Source of the DNA: an uncultured Flavobacteriales bacterium
GTDB taxonomy: Bacteria > Bacteroidota > Bacteroidia > Flavobacteriales_D > Crocinitomicaceae
Length of the DNA stretch: 5,813 bases
Direction: 5' to 3'
Assembly (NCBI GenBank): GCA_913031405.1
Contig: CAJWCX010000090.1
Location: forward strand, 1 to 5,813
This document shows positions 1-5,813 of this stretch, piece by piece. The notes under the pieces are model-generated. The model had not been told where the DNA came from. It ran no database searches and saw only the letters and a program-made list of their open reading frames with translations. Position 1 is the first letter of the stretch. Each line of letters starts with the position of its first letter. The position numbers and the translations under genes are program-made.

Positions 1-594
1 TGGAAGATCCACTTGATGCTTCAACCAGTTAGATAAAGGTTGGGCTTCAATCAACCAATGGTAATTCAATTTTGAAATACCAGCAAATACATATACTACC
101 GCCAATTGGAACTTAAGCACATTAATGGTCCAGGCTTGTACCTTTTTTGTTCTTTTGGTAATACCTATATAGGTGTCTATAGAAAAATACCTATTAGCGG
201 GTAAAAAAATTAAGAGAAATGATACTAGGCTAATAAAGTAATAGTGGTTTAAATAATTGGTCTTATCTATAAGTTCTATATAAGTAAATATGCAAAAAAA
301 AGCTATTGTGGATAACCTGTAAAATAGACCGGCAGTGATAAATATAGATAGGATGATTAAGAGTCCAAATAAAAGATACATACCCGATGGACTCAGTGGA
401 TGAACCCAATCAAAACCATAGTACGTAAAATAATATTTAGGAGCAATGTAAAGATCATATACCCACCCGTTCAGGATAAAACGGAGTGTGCTAAAAAACA
501 TCATTAGCCCAAAAAGAATCCTAAAAGAAACTAAGGCATAAATGGAGGTATATGTAAAGCTGATTTTATGAAGCCATTGACTAATCGCCGTCAT
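1..594 (-). CDS. HTTM-domain / vitamin K-dependent gamma-carboxylase-like membrane protein, N-terminal part
   Basis: The first 198 codons run from an ATG at 594-592 off the left edge, so the C-terminal part is missing (from memory, bacteroidotal relatives are over 400 residues). At least four hydrophobic helices are visible, at roughly residues 18-42, 71-92, 94-109 and 118-133, with a fifth around 158-172. The stretch KTNYLNHYYF followed by LPANRYFSID and FAGISKLNYHW aligns by eye with human GGCX regions around NNHSYLY, ANHYWSVD and IAGVKKLDADW. His117 (codon 246-244) therefore lines up with GGCX His160, and Lys175 (codon 72-70) with the catalytic-base Lys218. This places it in the HTTM / VKG carboxylase family (recalled). 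The start overlaps the end of the imelysin gene by 14 nt, which suggests translational coupling. Bacterial members are mostly not shown to carboxylate glutamate, so the activity and substrate are unknown. The family call is secure; the function is not. Confidence 0.88.
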   Translation of the reverse strand, partial: MTAISQWLHKISFTYTSIYALVSFRILFGLMMFFSTLRFILNGWVYDLYIAPKYYFTYYGFDWVHPLSPSGMYLLFGLLIILSIFITAGLFYRLSTIAFFCIFTYIELIDKTNYLNHYYFISLVSFLLIFLPANRYFSIDTYIGITKRTKKVQAWTINVLKFQLAVVYVFAGISKLNYHWLIEAQPLSNWLKHQVDLP

Positions 595-1771
595 TATCTT
601 GATACGTAATAAGCACCCCAAGTGCTGAGGTCATGTCCACTTTCATCAAAGGTACAAGTTCCTGTAATTTTGAATAGCATGTGGTTACCTCATCTTTATT
701 CGTCAAGATTTCATTACTTAATGGATCGTTAATAGCCAATAAATTGGTTAATATCTCATCAATTTGATTATTGATTTCAACCGATAAATTGTTATTTCCA
801 CTTGATGCACCAACATGATCCATATAATCATCCAATCCAAGCCCTTCGTTGTTGTTTGAGTATGATTGGCCATTGATGTATTTTTTCATTGATTCTACCG
901 CTCTGTAGGCAAATGGAAGTGATTGACCATAAAAATAACATTCAACCAATTCAGGCATTTCTTGTTGAGAAAAACCATTAAAAATACCAAGGGGTAATCC
1001 TATTTTACCCTTTCTAATATAAGTTTCATAGTAAGAACACAAACCGTTTACCAAGTTGCTCACGGATGAACCAGCTGCATTGCTAGAGTTATTGTCTTTG
1101 AAATTACTTCTATATGTTGACCAGCTGTCTACAACAGATTGACTGTTCGCCAAAAGATTTGTGCTAATGTCTATGATGTAAGCCGTGGCATCATCATTAC
1201 TGACAAAGTAATTCACATGTTCCTGGTCAGTTAAATTGGGTTGGTTCAGAAGGAAGTCAAGTGCTTGAAATCCTTTTGCTACATTGTTGCTTGAATAATC
1301 TAAATTGTATCCTCCAAGAGCGATATTACTTTTAATAAGTGATGTATCTACTGGGAAAAGGTTGACTTGATTTTTCAGAACAATAAATTCTGCTGGTCCG
1401 AAGTCAATAAAGGAAACATCTTGCCATGAAAGAAGAGCCTCTCTCCATTGGGACCGAACAGCTACAAAGTTTTCAACGGTTCGTTCGTCTGAAAACGCTG
1501 TGGTAATATCTTTTAAATTTGAGATTTGGGAATTGAAATTATTGTACGCAGGTACAATATAGTTGTCACATAAATTTTCCAACATTTCAGCACGCTGAAA
1601 ATCAGCATAAGTACACGAGTTGTCCTCTACTTGGGCTTGTGAATCGTAGTTCGTAGCATTTGGATCTAAGCAACCTCTCTTCTTACATCCTATAAAAAAA
1701 GTAGAGACTAGTACAATTGAAAAAACAAGGCGTACCCTTGTTTGCGAAATTTGAAATGTGGAATTTTTCAT
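581..1771 (-). CDS. imelysin-like (M75 family) lipoprotein with degenerate GxHxxE motif
   Basis: A 396-residue protein using the ATG at 1771-1769. A longer reading from an ATG at 1813 would start inside a terminator hairpin and put non-signal residues ahead of the signal peptide, so I reject it. Residues 1-28 form a type II signal peptide ending FFIGC, with Cys29 as the lipidation site. Cys29-Ala56 is a Cys-rich module (CKKRGC...DNSC) shared with the neighbouring DUF4856 protein. The rest is an all-alpha imelysin-like domain, recognised by the VRSQWREALLSWQ helix, the DFGPAEF and KGFQALDFLLN segments, and the late YYETYIRKGKIGLPLG segment. The family hallmark GxHxxE is here GFQALD (residues 167-172), with both key residues changed. 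Imelysin-family proteins are linked to iron uptake; this one is more likely a binding component than a peptidase. No Asp/Glu-rich surface-export signal follows Cys29, so it may face the periplasm (inference). A terminator lies directly upstream, and it overlaps the HTTM gene downstream. Confidence 0.87.
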   Translation of the reverse strand: MKNSTFQISQTRVRLVFSIVLVSTFFIGCKKRGCLDPNATNYDSQAQVEDNSCTYADFQRAEMLENLCDNYIVPAYNNFNSQISNLKDITTAFSDERTVENFVAVRSQWREALLSWQDVSFIDFGPAEFIVLKNQVNLFPVDTSLIKSNIALGGYNLDYSSNNVAKGFQALDFLLNQPNLTDQEHVNYFVSNDDATAYIIDISTNLLANSQSVVDSWSTYRSNFKDNNSSNAAGSSVSNLVNGLCSYYETYIRKGKIGLPLGIFNGFSQQEMPELVECYFYGQSLPFAYRAVESMKKYINGQSYSNNNEGLGLDDYMDHVGASSGNNNLSVEINNQIDEILTNLLAINDPLSNEILTNKDEVTTCYSKLQELVPLMKVDMTSALGVLITYQDNDGD

Positions 1772-1781
1772 AGTTTTTTTT

Positions 1782-1817
1782 AAAAAAACATGCACCCACA
1801 ATATTGGGTGCATGTTT
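1782..1817 (-). terminator. intrinsic terminator / attenuator between DUF4856 and imelysin
   Basis: A perfect 13-bp inverted repeat (left arm 1786-1798, right arm 1805-1817, 6-nt loop) starts 11 nt after the DUF4856 stop codon. Read on the minus strand, the stem contains GCACCC/GGGTGC and runs into seven U (1788-1782), the usual form of a Rho-independent terminator. The U tract ends only 10 nt before the imelysin ATG at 1771. That leaves no room for a promoter after it, so it probably works as a partial terminator that lowers expression of imelysin and HTTM relative to DUF4856. The plus strand has no U tract after the stem, so it acts in one direction. Confidence 0.85.
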
Positions 1818-1828
1818 ATTGATAATTA

Positions 1829-2989
1829 TTATAAGTCGGCTGCTTGAGCAGCTGTAATTTCTGTTGCGGCAACAATCATATCGATTACTGCATTAATTGA
1901 CATGGTACTTTGCGAAAATCCTTCAAAGTTAGCGTCAATTCCAGCTAGAAGGTCAGATACCTCAGTTGGAGTCATATCAGCATCTTGGCAAAATTGAATT
2001 CCGTAAATAAATGCCCATGCTTCAGAAAGATAGTGATTCACTTTATTTTGAGACTCACCATCAGCAACTTTTTGCTTAGTTGAGTTCAAGTAATGAATTG
2101 CCATTCCGGCCACCATTTTTCTTGCTTCTGCTTGGATGATCGCAACTTGTGCAGGAACATCTTCAGTAACACCGGCGGTGATAGCAGCACGACCAGTTCT
2201 GAAGGCTTCACCCATTGCATCGGCAGTACCGAGAATAGCATTCAAGGTATTATTTGCGTATTTACCCCAGAATCTGTTTGTTCCGTTTGTTGGGTAGTCA
2301 ACAGCATCAGTGAAGTAACCATATGCTTCATCCCAATGGTGCTCCATTTCAGTGTAGTATTTACCAGCTTGAGGATCAACAGGAGTGGTGTTATCATCAG
2401 CAGTAATACCTGCGAGATAGTTTGCAGTCATTTGACTTGCAAAACATGCACTCATCAATCCTTTTTCAATTAATTGAGTCCATTCTTGACCAGTTGCAGC
2501 TTGTAGATAATAACCTTCCTCAGTGGGAGGAGTCGCAGCAGCGGCCTCAGTCATCCAAGTCTCAAATTGGGCTTGAACGCCAGCATCACCAAGAGCTGTT
2601 TTACTCTTTAATTGTTTTCCATTACCAACTAAATTTGCATCAGACCATCCTGTGTAAGAATTGTCATACATTGCTAATAAAGTTGCTGCATCTAATTGAT
2701 TACTTCCACCACTAGTGTTGGCCGATTTCAAATAAGATGTCATTTCAGATAACATGTCCATTCTTGCGGTTTGACCACCGTAAGAAACGGTATTGTTTCC
2801 ATCCGCGTCAGTAAACACGTAAGTGTCTGGAGTCGAGTAAGTAACAACGGGAGCGTATTCGCATGATCCATCATCTTTCTCCGCTTCAGAGTCGAAATTA
2901 GTAGCCGTAGGATCTGTACAACCTTTCTTTTTACATGAAGGAAGAACAGCTAATGAAGCTACAGTTAAAATAACAAGTACTTTGTTCAT
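1829..2989 (-). CDS. DUF4856 domain lipoprotein, first gene of the imelysin cluster
   Basis: A 386-residue protein starting MNKVLVILTV, with a type II signal peptide ending LPSC and lipidation at Cys19. Residues 19-46 (CKKKGC...DDGSC) repeat the Cys module of the adjacent imelysin-like lipoprotein, with 18 of 28 positions identical by eye. The DUF4856 domain begins at about residue 56 with YVF, a TVSYGGQTARMDML stretch and then Ala-rich helices. The conserved-looking segment EMEHHWDEAYGYF (residues 214-226) contains His218xxGlu221; a second His/Glu-bearing helix, HYLSEAWAFIYG, is at 319-330. DUF4856 has no established function; from memory it often sits beside imelysin genes in Bacteroidota, which suggests an iron-related envelope role. 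The ATG is the natural start, with an A-rich leader and a good promoter about 40 nt upstream. A strong terminator follows the stop by 11 nt. The codons look more GC-rich than the flanking genes, which would fit high expression, though I have not calculated this. Confidence 0.87.
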   Translation of the reverse strand: MNKVLVILTVASLAVLPSCKKKGCTDPTATNFDSEAEKDDGSCEYAPVVTYSTPDTYVFTDADGNNTVSYGGQTARMDMLSEMTSYLKSANTSGGSNQLDAATLLAMYDNSYTGWSDANLVGNGKQLKSKTALGDAGVQAQFETWMTEAAAATPPTEEGYYLQAATGQEWTQLIEKGLMSACFASQMTANYLAGITADDNTTPVDPQAGKYYTEMEHHWDEAYGYFTDAVDYPTNGTNRFWGKYANNTLNAILGTADAMGEAFRTGRAAITAGVTEDVPAQVAIIQAEARKMVAGMAIHYLNSTKQKVADGESQNKVNHYLSEAWAFIYGIQFCQDADMTPTEVSDLLAGIDANFEGFSQSTMSINAVIDMIVAATEITAAQAADL

Positions 2990-3029
2990 TGTTTTGATTT
3001 TTAAATATTTAAAATAAATTAATTTTTTG

Positions 3030-3060
3030 CAAAATTATGGTGGATACAGATACTTTGCAA
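3030..3060 (-). promoter_or_regulatory. Bacteroidota-type promoter of DUF4856-imelysin-HTTM
   Basis: On the minus strand, TAATTTTG at 3037-3030 matches the Bacteroidota -7 consensus TAnnTTTG exactly. An ATTG at 3061-3058 lies 20 nt upstream, within the usual spacing for the -33 element. Transcription would begin near 3023, giving a leader of about 33 nt before the ATG at 2989. The leader is A/T-rich with no Shine-Dalgarno, which is normal for the phylum. I see no other convincing promoter for the three-gene cluster. The heptamer TTTGCAA occurs at both elements (3026-3032 and 3054-3060). Confidence 0.65.
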
Positions 3061-3119
3061 TACCATAAAAAGGGGATTATTTGGATTAATTCTAAATAGG
3101 TGAATTTTATGTTTTCTTT

Positions 3120-3133
3120 TTATCAATTGATAA
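3120..3133. promoter_or_regulatory. 14-bp perfect palindrome in the divergent intergenic region
   Basis: TTATCAATTGATAA is a perfect palindrome lying between the two divergent promoters: about 60 nt upstream of the DUF4856 -33 element and about 55 nt upstream of the DUF4783 one. Its size and position would suit a dimeric repressor or activator acting on both genes. The region is very AT-rich and no second copy is seen in the window, so a chance occurrence is quite possible. Confidence 0.25.
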
Positions 3134-3187
3134 TACTCAAACTTTTCCAAAAATGATTCTAGAAAATAAGTTTATTATATTTAACGC

Positions 3188-3217
3188 TTTGACATTCATT
3201 TTTTGTTGCTAATATTG
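3188..3217 (+). promoter_or_regulatory. candidate promoter of the DUF4783 gene
   Basis: TTTG at 3188-3191 and TAATATTG at 3210-3217 are separated by 18 nt. The second box has one mismatch to the -7 consensus TAnnTTTG. A start near 3224 would give a leader of about 30 nt to the ATG at 3255, or about 13 nt to the upstream TTG at 3237, so the spacing favours the ATG. Confidence 0.5.
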
Positions 3218-3254
3218 GCACGAAAATTGTTAAAATTTGATAAAATTGAATCCC

Positions 3255-3626
3255 ATGTTAACCTTGGTTTCCATCCATTTTCTTTTACTCGGGTTCTTCA
3301 ACCCTACCGATTTACCTTACGCAGAAATTGAAAATTCCTTTGAGATCAATGACTCTGATTTGATTATTTCAAATTGCGAGGAAATGGTTCTTATGGATAT
3401 AGAGGATGATGAGGGAATATACAATCATTCGCAGGCTAGAATGGTTTTGAATGATTTTTTTACGAGTTATCCAAACGGGAACTTTGAATACTCCTTTCAG
3501 GGGAAAGAGTCAGATGAGGAAATTTTTTCATTGGCTTATTATACCGTTTTATCATTAAAATTCACCGTTTTAATGTCTTTTTCAAAGCTCGAAAATAAAA
3601 TACAGAGCATTCGAATTAGTAAATAA
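3255..3626 (+). CDS. small exported DUF4783 family protein
   Basis: A 123-residue protein from the ATG at 3255. Residues 1-23 are hydrophobic (MLTLVSIHFLLLGFF...) and read as a signal peptide, probably cut near PYA. The body resembles DUF4783, a small NTF2-like-sized domain found in Bacteroidota, whose signature is a variant of VYSKAQAELVLKDFF. Here it is IYNHSQARMVLNDFF at residues 55-69, followed by a strand-rich part with FEYSFQGKESDEE and a C-terminal IQSIRISK. An in-frame TTG at 3237 would add six residues including a Lys, giving the signal peptide a more normal positive N-region, so the true start is open. The function of the family is unknown. The gene has its own candidate promoter, runs divergently from DUF4856, and lies 84 nt upstream of a small lipoprotein with no terminator between them. 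Confidence 0.75.
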   Translation: MLTLVSIHFLLLGFFNPTDLPYAEIENSFEINDSDLIISNCEEMVLMDIEDDEGIYNHSQARMVLNDFFTSYPNGNFEYSFQGKESDEEIFSLAYYTVLSLKFTVLMSFSKLENKIQSIRISK

Positions 3627-3672
3627 TCGTTTTCTGTTTTTAATTTGAACTTTTTTATTCAAAAATTAATTG

Positions 3673-3680
3673 TAGATTTG
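3673..3680 (+). promoter_or_regulatory. -7 element of the small acidic lipoprotein gene
   Basis: TAGATTTG matches TAnnTTTG exactly and lies 30 nt before the ATG at 3711, which would place the start of transcription near 3687. The best upstream TTTG (3644-3647) is 25 nt away, longer than usual, so the -33 half is weak. This box suggests the small lipoprotein gene can be transcribed independently of the DUF4783 gene. Confidence 0.5.
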
Positions 3681-3710
3681 TGGCGTTAAAAACCAATTAA
3701 ATTAATTAAA

Positions 3711-3830
3711 ATGAAAAAGATTTTTTCAATTATTATGTTGGCTGCTGCAGTTTCAATGGTTACATTGACTGCTTGCGGTGATGCATCTGAAGAAGCTACT
3801 CCAGAGGAAACTGAAGAGGGAGCGAAGTAA
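3711..3830 (+). CDS. 39-residue acidic small lipoprotein
   Basis: A short complete gene: ATG at 3711, TAA at 3828-3830. Residues 1-21 form a clean lipoprotein signal peptide (MKK, a hydrophobic core, then LTAC), with Cys22 as the lipidation site. The mature peptide is only 18 residues, CGDASEEATPEETEEGAK, with six Glu in three pairs plus one Asp and a single Lys. It has no recognisable domain. Comparable tiny lipoproteins with a Glu/Ser/Ala tail are common in Bacteroidota (recalled) and are often missed by gene callers. Coding evidence is the exact lipobox, a -7 promoter element 30 nt upstream, an A-rich leader, and a strong terminator beginning about 20 nt after the stop. The function is unknown; it would be a short anionic peptide anchored by its lipid in the envelope. 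Confidence 0.82.
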   Translation: MKKIFSIIMLAAAVSMVTLTACGDASEEATPEETEEGAK

Positions 3831-3840
3831 GCCATCCAAC

Positions 3841-3878
3841 AAAAAAAATGAAGGGCGAGGGATTCGCCCTTTTTTTTT
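3841..3878. terminator. bidirectional intrinsic terminator between convergent genes
   Basis: An 8-bp GC-rich stem (3851-3858 with 3864-3871, 5-nt loop) is followed on the plus strand by a T run to 3878 and preceded by eight A (3841-3848). It therefore forms a U-tailed hairpin in both directions. It ends transcription of the small lipoprotein gene on the plus strand and of the S46 peptidase gene, whose stop codon is at 3885-3883, on the minus strand. Confidence 0.9.
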
Positions 3879-3882
3879 GTCT

Positions 3883-5813
3883 TTATTTTTTCAATTCCAT
3901 TTCTTCAATAAGATGACCGGCATTAGAGTACTTGTCTATAACCCATAAAACATATCGGATATCCACAACAATATTTCTGCATCGATTGGGGTCAAACATA
4001 TAGTCACTCATAGTACTTTCCCAGCTTCTGTCAAAGTTAAGTCCCATAAGATATCCGTCAGCATCAATTACTGGTGATCCAGAATTTCCACCAGTCGTAT
4101 GATTGGAACCCGAAAAGCAAATCCAAAGTTCGTCACCTTGAGCATATTTACCATAATCCTTGGCCTCGTGAAGCTCGAGCATTCTTGGTTTCAACTTAAA
4201 ATCTGGATTACCTGAATTGTATTTGGCAATAATACCATCCAAGGTGGTATGTTCAGTATATACCTTACCATCAGCTGGTGAAGAACCTTCGAGCTGTCCA
4301 AAAGAAATTCTTAAGGTGCTGTTGGCATCAGGCCAATGTTTTTTATCAGGGAACATTTCTAATTTTCCTGCAACGTAATTTTTTAGAAGCGCATCCATAG
4401 TTTGTGAAAAGTTGCGGTAATTGGGTAAAACCTTATCAATCCAGTCCGTATGGTGAGTCATATAATGGCTATACCCTGGATCTTTGAGTAGTTTTTTTGC
4501 TGATGTTTTATTGAATTTTCGAATGAATTGATCAAATCGTTCTTGGCAGGTGAAAACGGACTTATCAGCAATCTTAGAATTAGAAGTATATAATTTGAGA
4601 TTATCAGTTTTTGAAAAATACTCTAGTGTTAGAAGGCTTAAAATTTCCATATCAATCTCTTGGTTGTAGTTTTTGAAAAATCCTTCAGAGGTTTTAAGCA
4701 TTTTTTCTTTGATTTGATCAATTGTTCCAGCTTCCACATATTTGGAATAATTTGAGATTAGGTCGTTGGTTGAACGAATTAATTTAAAGTATTCTGGACC
4801 CACATAAAAGTATTCAATACCCATTGAATACAGGTATTCGTATTTAAAAAATTCATCGGATAACGAATTCATTTGATCAACGGTTTCTCCGTATTTTTCT
4901 TTCCAATCCTGTCTGGAAAGAGCTCTATTGGTAAATTCAGTTTCTGTTTCTTTTTTAAGCCTTACCGCATCTAATCGTTTCAGACCGTCAATCTGTCCAA
5001 TCCATTTTTTCCATGCATTAGAAATACGAGCTTGCTTGGAGGCATATTGAATACGAATCAGCTCTGAGTTTTTCATTGCTTTATCAATAACTGAAAGGGA
5101 AAGATCTCTCATCCTTATTCGTGAGGGACGTTCTTTCGTGATGATTTGCTCCAAATAGCTTGAGCAAACATGTTGCTCTGTACTACCTGGAAATCCATAA
5201 ACCATGGTAAAATCACCATTTTTTCTGTCCTTCATTGAGATTGGTAGGTAATGTAATGGCGTATAGGGTCTGTTCTTACTGTTATATTCAGCTGGTTTAT
5301 TGTCTTTACCTGCATAAATCCTAAAAACTGAAAAGTCTCCTGTATGACGAGGCCAAACCCAATTGTCTGTGTCTCCTCCAAATTTACCTATAGAGTTCGG
5401 TGGTGTGCCCACGAATCTGACATCCAAGAACGTTTCTTTCACCATAAGGTAATATTCGTTCCCATAATTAAAAGCCTTTACATTTCCTGTGTAGTGCGTT
5501 CCATTTGTTGCATTCTCGATAATCGTTTCAATATTCGTTTTTATTTGGTTTTGTGCAAAATCTGATTGAACACCTAGTAAAACTTGATCTGTAACATTCT
5601 CAATACGTACAATACGCATAGCGGTGAGCCCCGGATTTGTCAGTTCCTCACTAAGATTTCTTGCCCAATATCCGTTTTCGATATAGTTATTTTCAAGAGA
5701 AGAATGCGATTGGATTTGTGAGTAACCACAATGGTGATTTGTGAGTAGTAAGCCCTTCCTTGAGACCACTTCCGCTGTACAGCCACCACCAAATTGGAAA
5801 ATAGCATCTTTCA
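3883..5813 (-). CDS. S46-family dipeptidyl-peptidase, DPP11-type (Asp/Glu-specific), 5' end missing
   Basis: The reading frame is open to the right edge, so the start, signal peptide and roughly 60-70 residues are outside the window; 643 codons are seen, the first one incomplete. A GTG at 5769 is internal, because the family-conserved DAIFQFGGGCTAEVVS precedes and spans it. The chymotrypsin-like halves flank a helical domain, as in S46 enzymes. Catalytic His lies in TNHHCGY (codon 5733-5731), Asp in WPRHTGDF (5337-5335) and Ser in GGNSGSPV (4083-4081). Eighteen residues after the Ser is Arg (FDRSWE, 4029-4027), the position of Arg673 in Porphyromonas gingivalis DPP11; DPP7 has Gly there. S46 enzymes use an unusual exopeptidase mechanism that removes dipeptides from the peptide N-terminus, in the periplasm or at the surface. 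Asp/Glu at P1 is predicted. The C-terminal VVDIRYVLWVIDK segment is intact. It is convergent with, and unrelated to, the plus-strand genes. Confidence 0.93.
   Translation of the reverse strand, partial: KDAIFQFGGGCTAEVVSRKGLLLTNHHCGYSQIQSHSSLENNYIENGYWARNLSEELTNPGLTAMRIVRIENVTDQVLLGVQSDFAQNQIKTNIETIIENATNGTHYTGNVKAFNYGNEYYLMVKETFLDVRFVGTPPNSIGKFGGDTDNWVWPRHTGDFSVFRIYAGKDNKPAEYNSKNRPYTPLHYLPISMKDRKNGDFTMVYGFPGSTEQHVCSSYLEQIITKERPSRIRMRDLSLSVIDKAMKNSELIRIQYASKQARISNAWKKWIGQIDGLKRLDAVRLKKETETEFTNRALSRQDWKEKYGETVDQMNSLSDEFFKYEYLYSMGIEYFYVGPEYFKLIRSTNDLISNYSKYVEAGTIDQIKEKMLKTSEGFFKNYNQEIDMEILSLLTLEYFSKTDNLKLYTSNSKIADKSVFTCQERFDQFIRKFNKTSAKKLLKDPGYSHYMTHHTDWIDKVLPNYRNFSQTMDALLKNYVAGKLEMFPDKKHWPDANSTLRISFGQLEGSSPADGKVYTEHTTLDGIIAKYNSGNPDFKLKPRMLELHEAKDYGKYAQGDELWICFSGSNHTTGGNSGSPVIDADGYLMGLNFDRSWESTMSDYMFDPNRCRNIVVDIRYVLWVIDKYSNAGHLIEEMELKK

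Noticed and set aside
1769..1813. Upstream in-frame ATG at 1813 as the start of imelysin
   Set aside because: It lies inside the terminator hairpin and adds MHPILWVHVFLKKT before an otherwise complete lipoprotein signal peptide.
1924..1931. TAACTTTG on the minus strand as an internal promoter for imelysin
   Set aside because: The -7 box matches, but no TTG lies at a suitable distance upstream, and transcripts from it would still meet the terminator.
2093..2715. Two plus-strand open frames (2093-2473 and 2422-2715) antisense to DUF4856
   Set aside because: They lie wholly inside a well-supported lipoprotein gene, have Cys/His/Ser-rich compositions typical of antisense translation, and match no family or promoter.
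2999..3014. 16-bp perfect palindrome in the DUF4856 leader
   Set aside because: It consists only of A and T in a low-complexity leader, so it is easily explained by base composition.
5344..5565. Plus-strand open frame of 73 codons antisense to the S46 peptidase
   Set aside because: It covers the conserved catalytic-Asp region of the peptidase on the other strand; its protein has no recognisable features.
5767..5769. GTG as the start of the S46 peptidase
   Set aside because: Conserved family sequence (FGGGCTAE) continues in frame upstream to the window edge, and starting here would leave no signal peptide.
1..5813. CRISPR array, tRNA, rRNA, insertion sequence or attachment site
   Set aside because: No regularly spaced repeats, RNA-gene folds, transposase coding or flanking duplicated ends were seen.

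Overview
The window looks like a chromosomal segment of a Bacteroidota bacterium, most likely a marine or aquatic Flavobacteriales-type lineage. The DNA is AT-rich, start codons sit behind A-rich leaders with no clear Shine-Dalgarno, and promoters fit the Bacteroidota TTTG / TAnnTTTG pattern. The families present (DUF4856, DUF4783, S46 dipeptidyl-peptidase, imelysin-like lipoprotein, HTTM membrane protein) are typical of that phylum. This assignment is inference from sequence character; there is no rRNA or other phylogenetic marker in the window.

Minus-strand cluster, about 1-2989, read right to left: a DUF4856 lipoprotein (2989-1829), an imelysin-like lipoprotein (1771-581) and the N-terminal 198 residues of an HTTM / vitamin-K-dependent gamma-carboxylase-like membrane protein (594 to beyond base 1). 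The two lipoproteins carry the same roughly 28-residue Cys-rich module directly after the lipidation Cys. The imelysin and HTTM genes overlap by 14 nt. A strong intrinsic terminator lies between DUF4856 and imelysin and ends only 10 nt before the imelysin start, so the operon appears to be attenuated after its first gene. I infer an envelope module, possibly for iron or another metal, in which two lipoproteins work with a multipass inner-membrane protein.

Plus-strand middle, about 3188-3880: divergently from DUF4856 come a small exported DUF4783 protein (3255-3626) and a 39-residue acidic lipoprotein (3711-3830) that has its own -7 element. A bidirectional hairpin terminator follows at about 3841-3878. 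The 265-nt divergent intergenic region holds one candidate promoter facing each way and a 14-bp palindrome between them.

Minus-strand right end, 3883-5813: most of an S46-family dipeptidyl-peptidase with its catalytic His, Asp and Ser present. The Arg 18 residues after the Ser marks the DPP11 (Asp/Glu-specific) type. Its signal peptide and start lie beyond base 5813. It converges on the small lipoprotein and shares its terminator.
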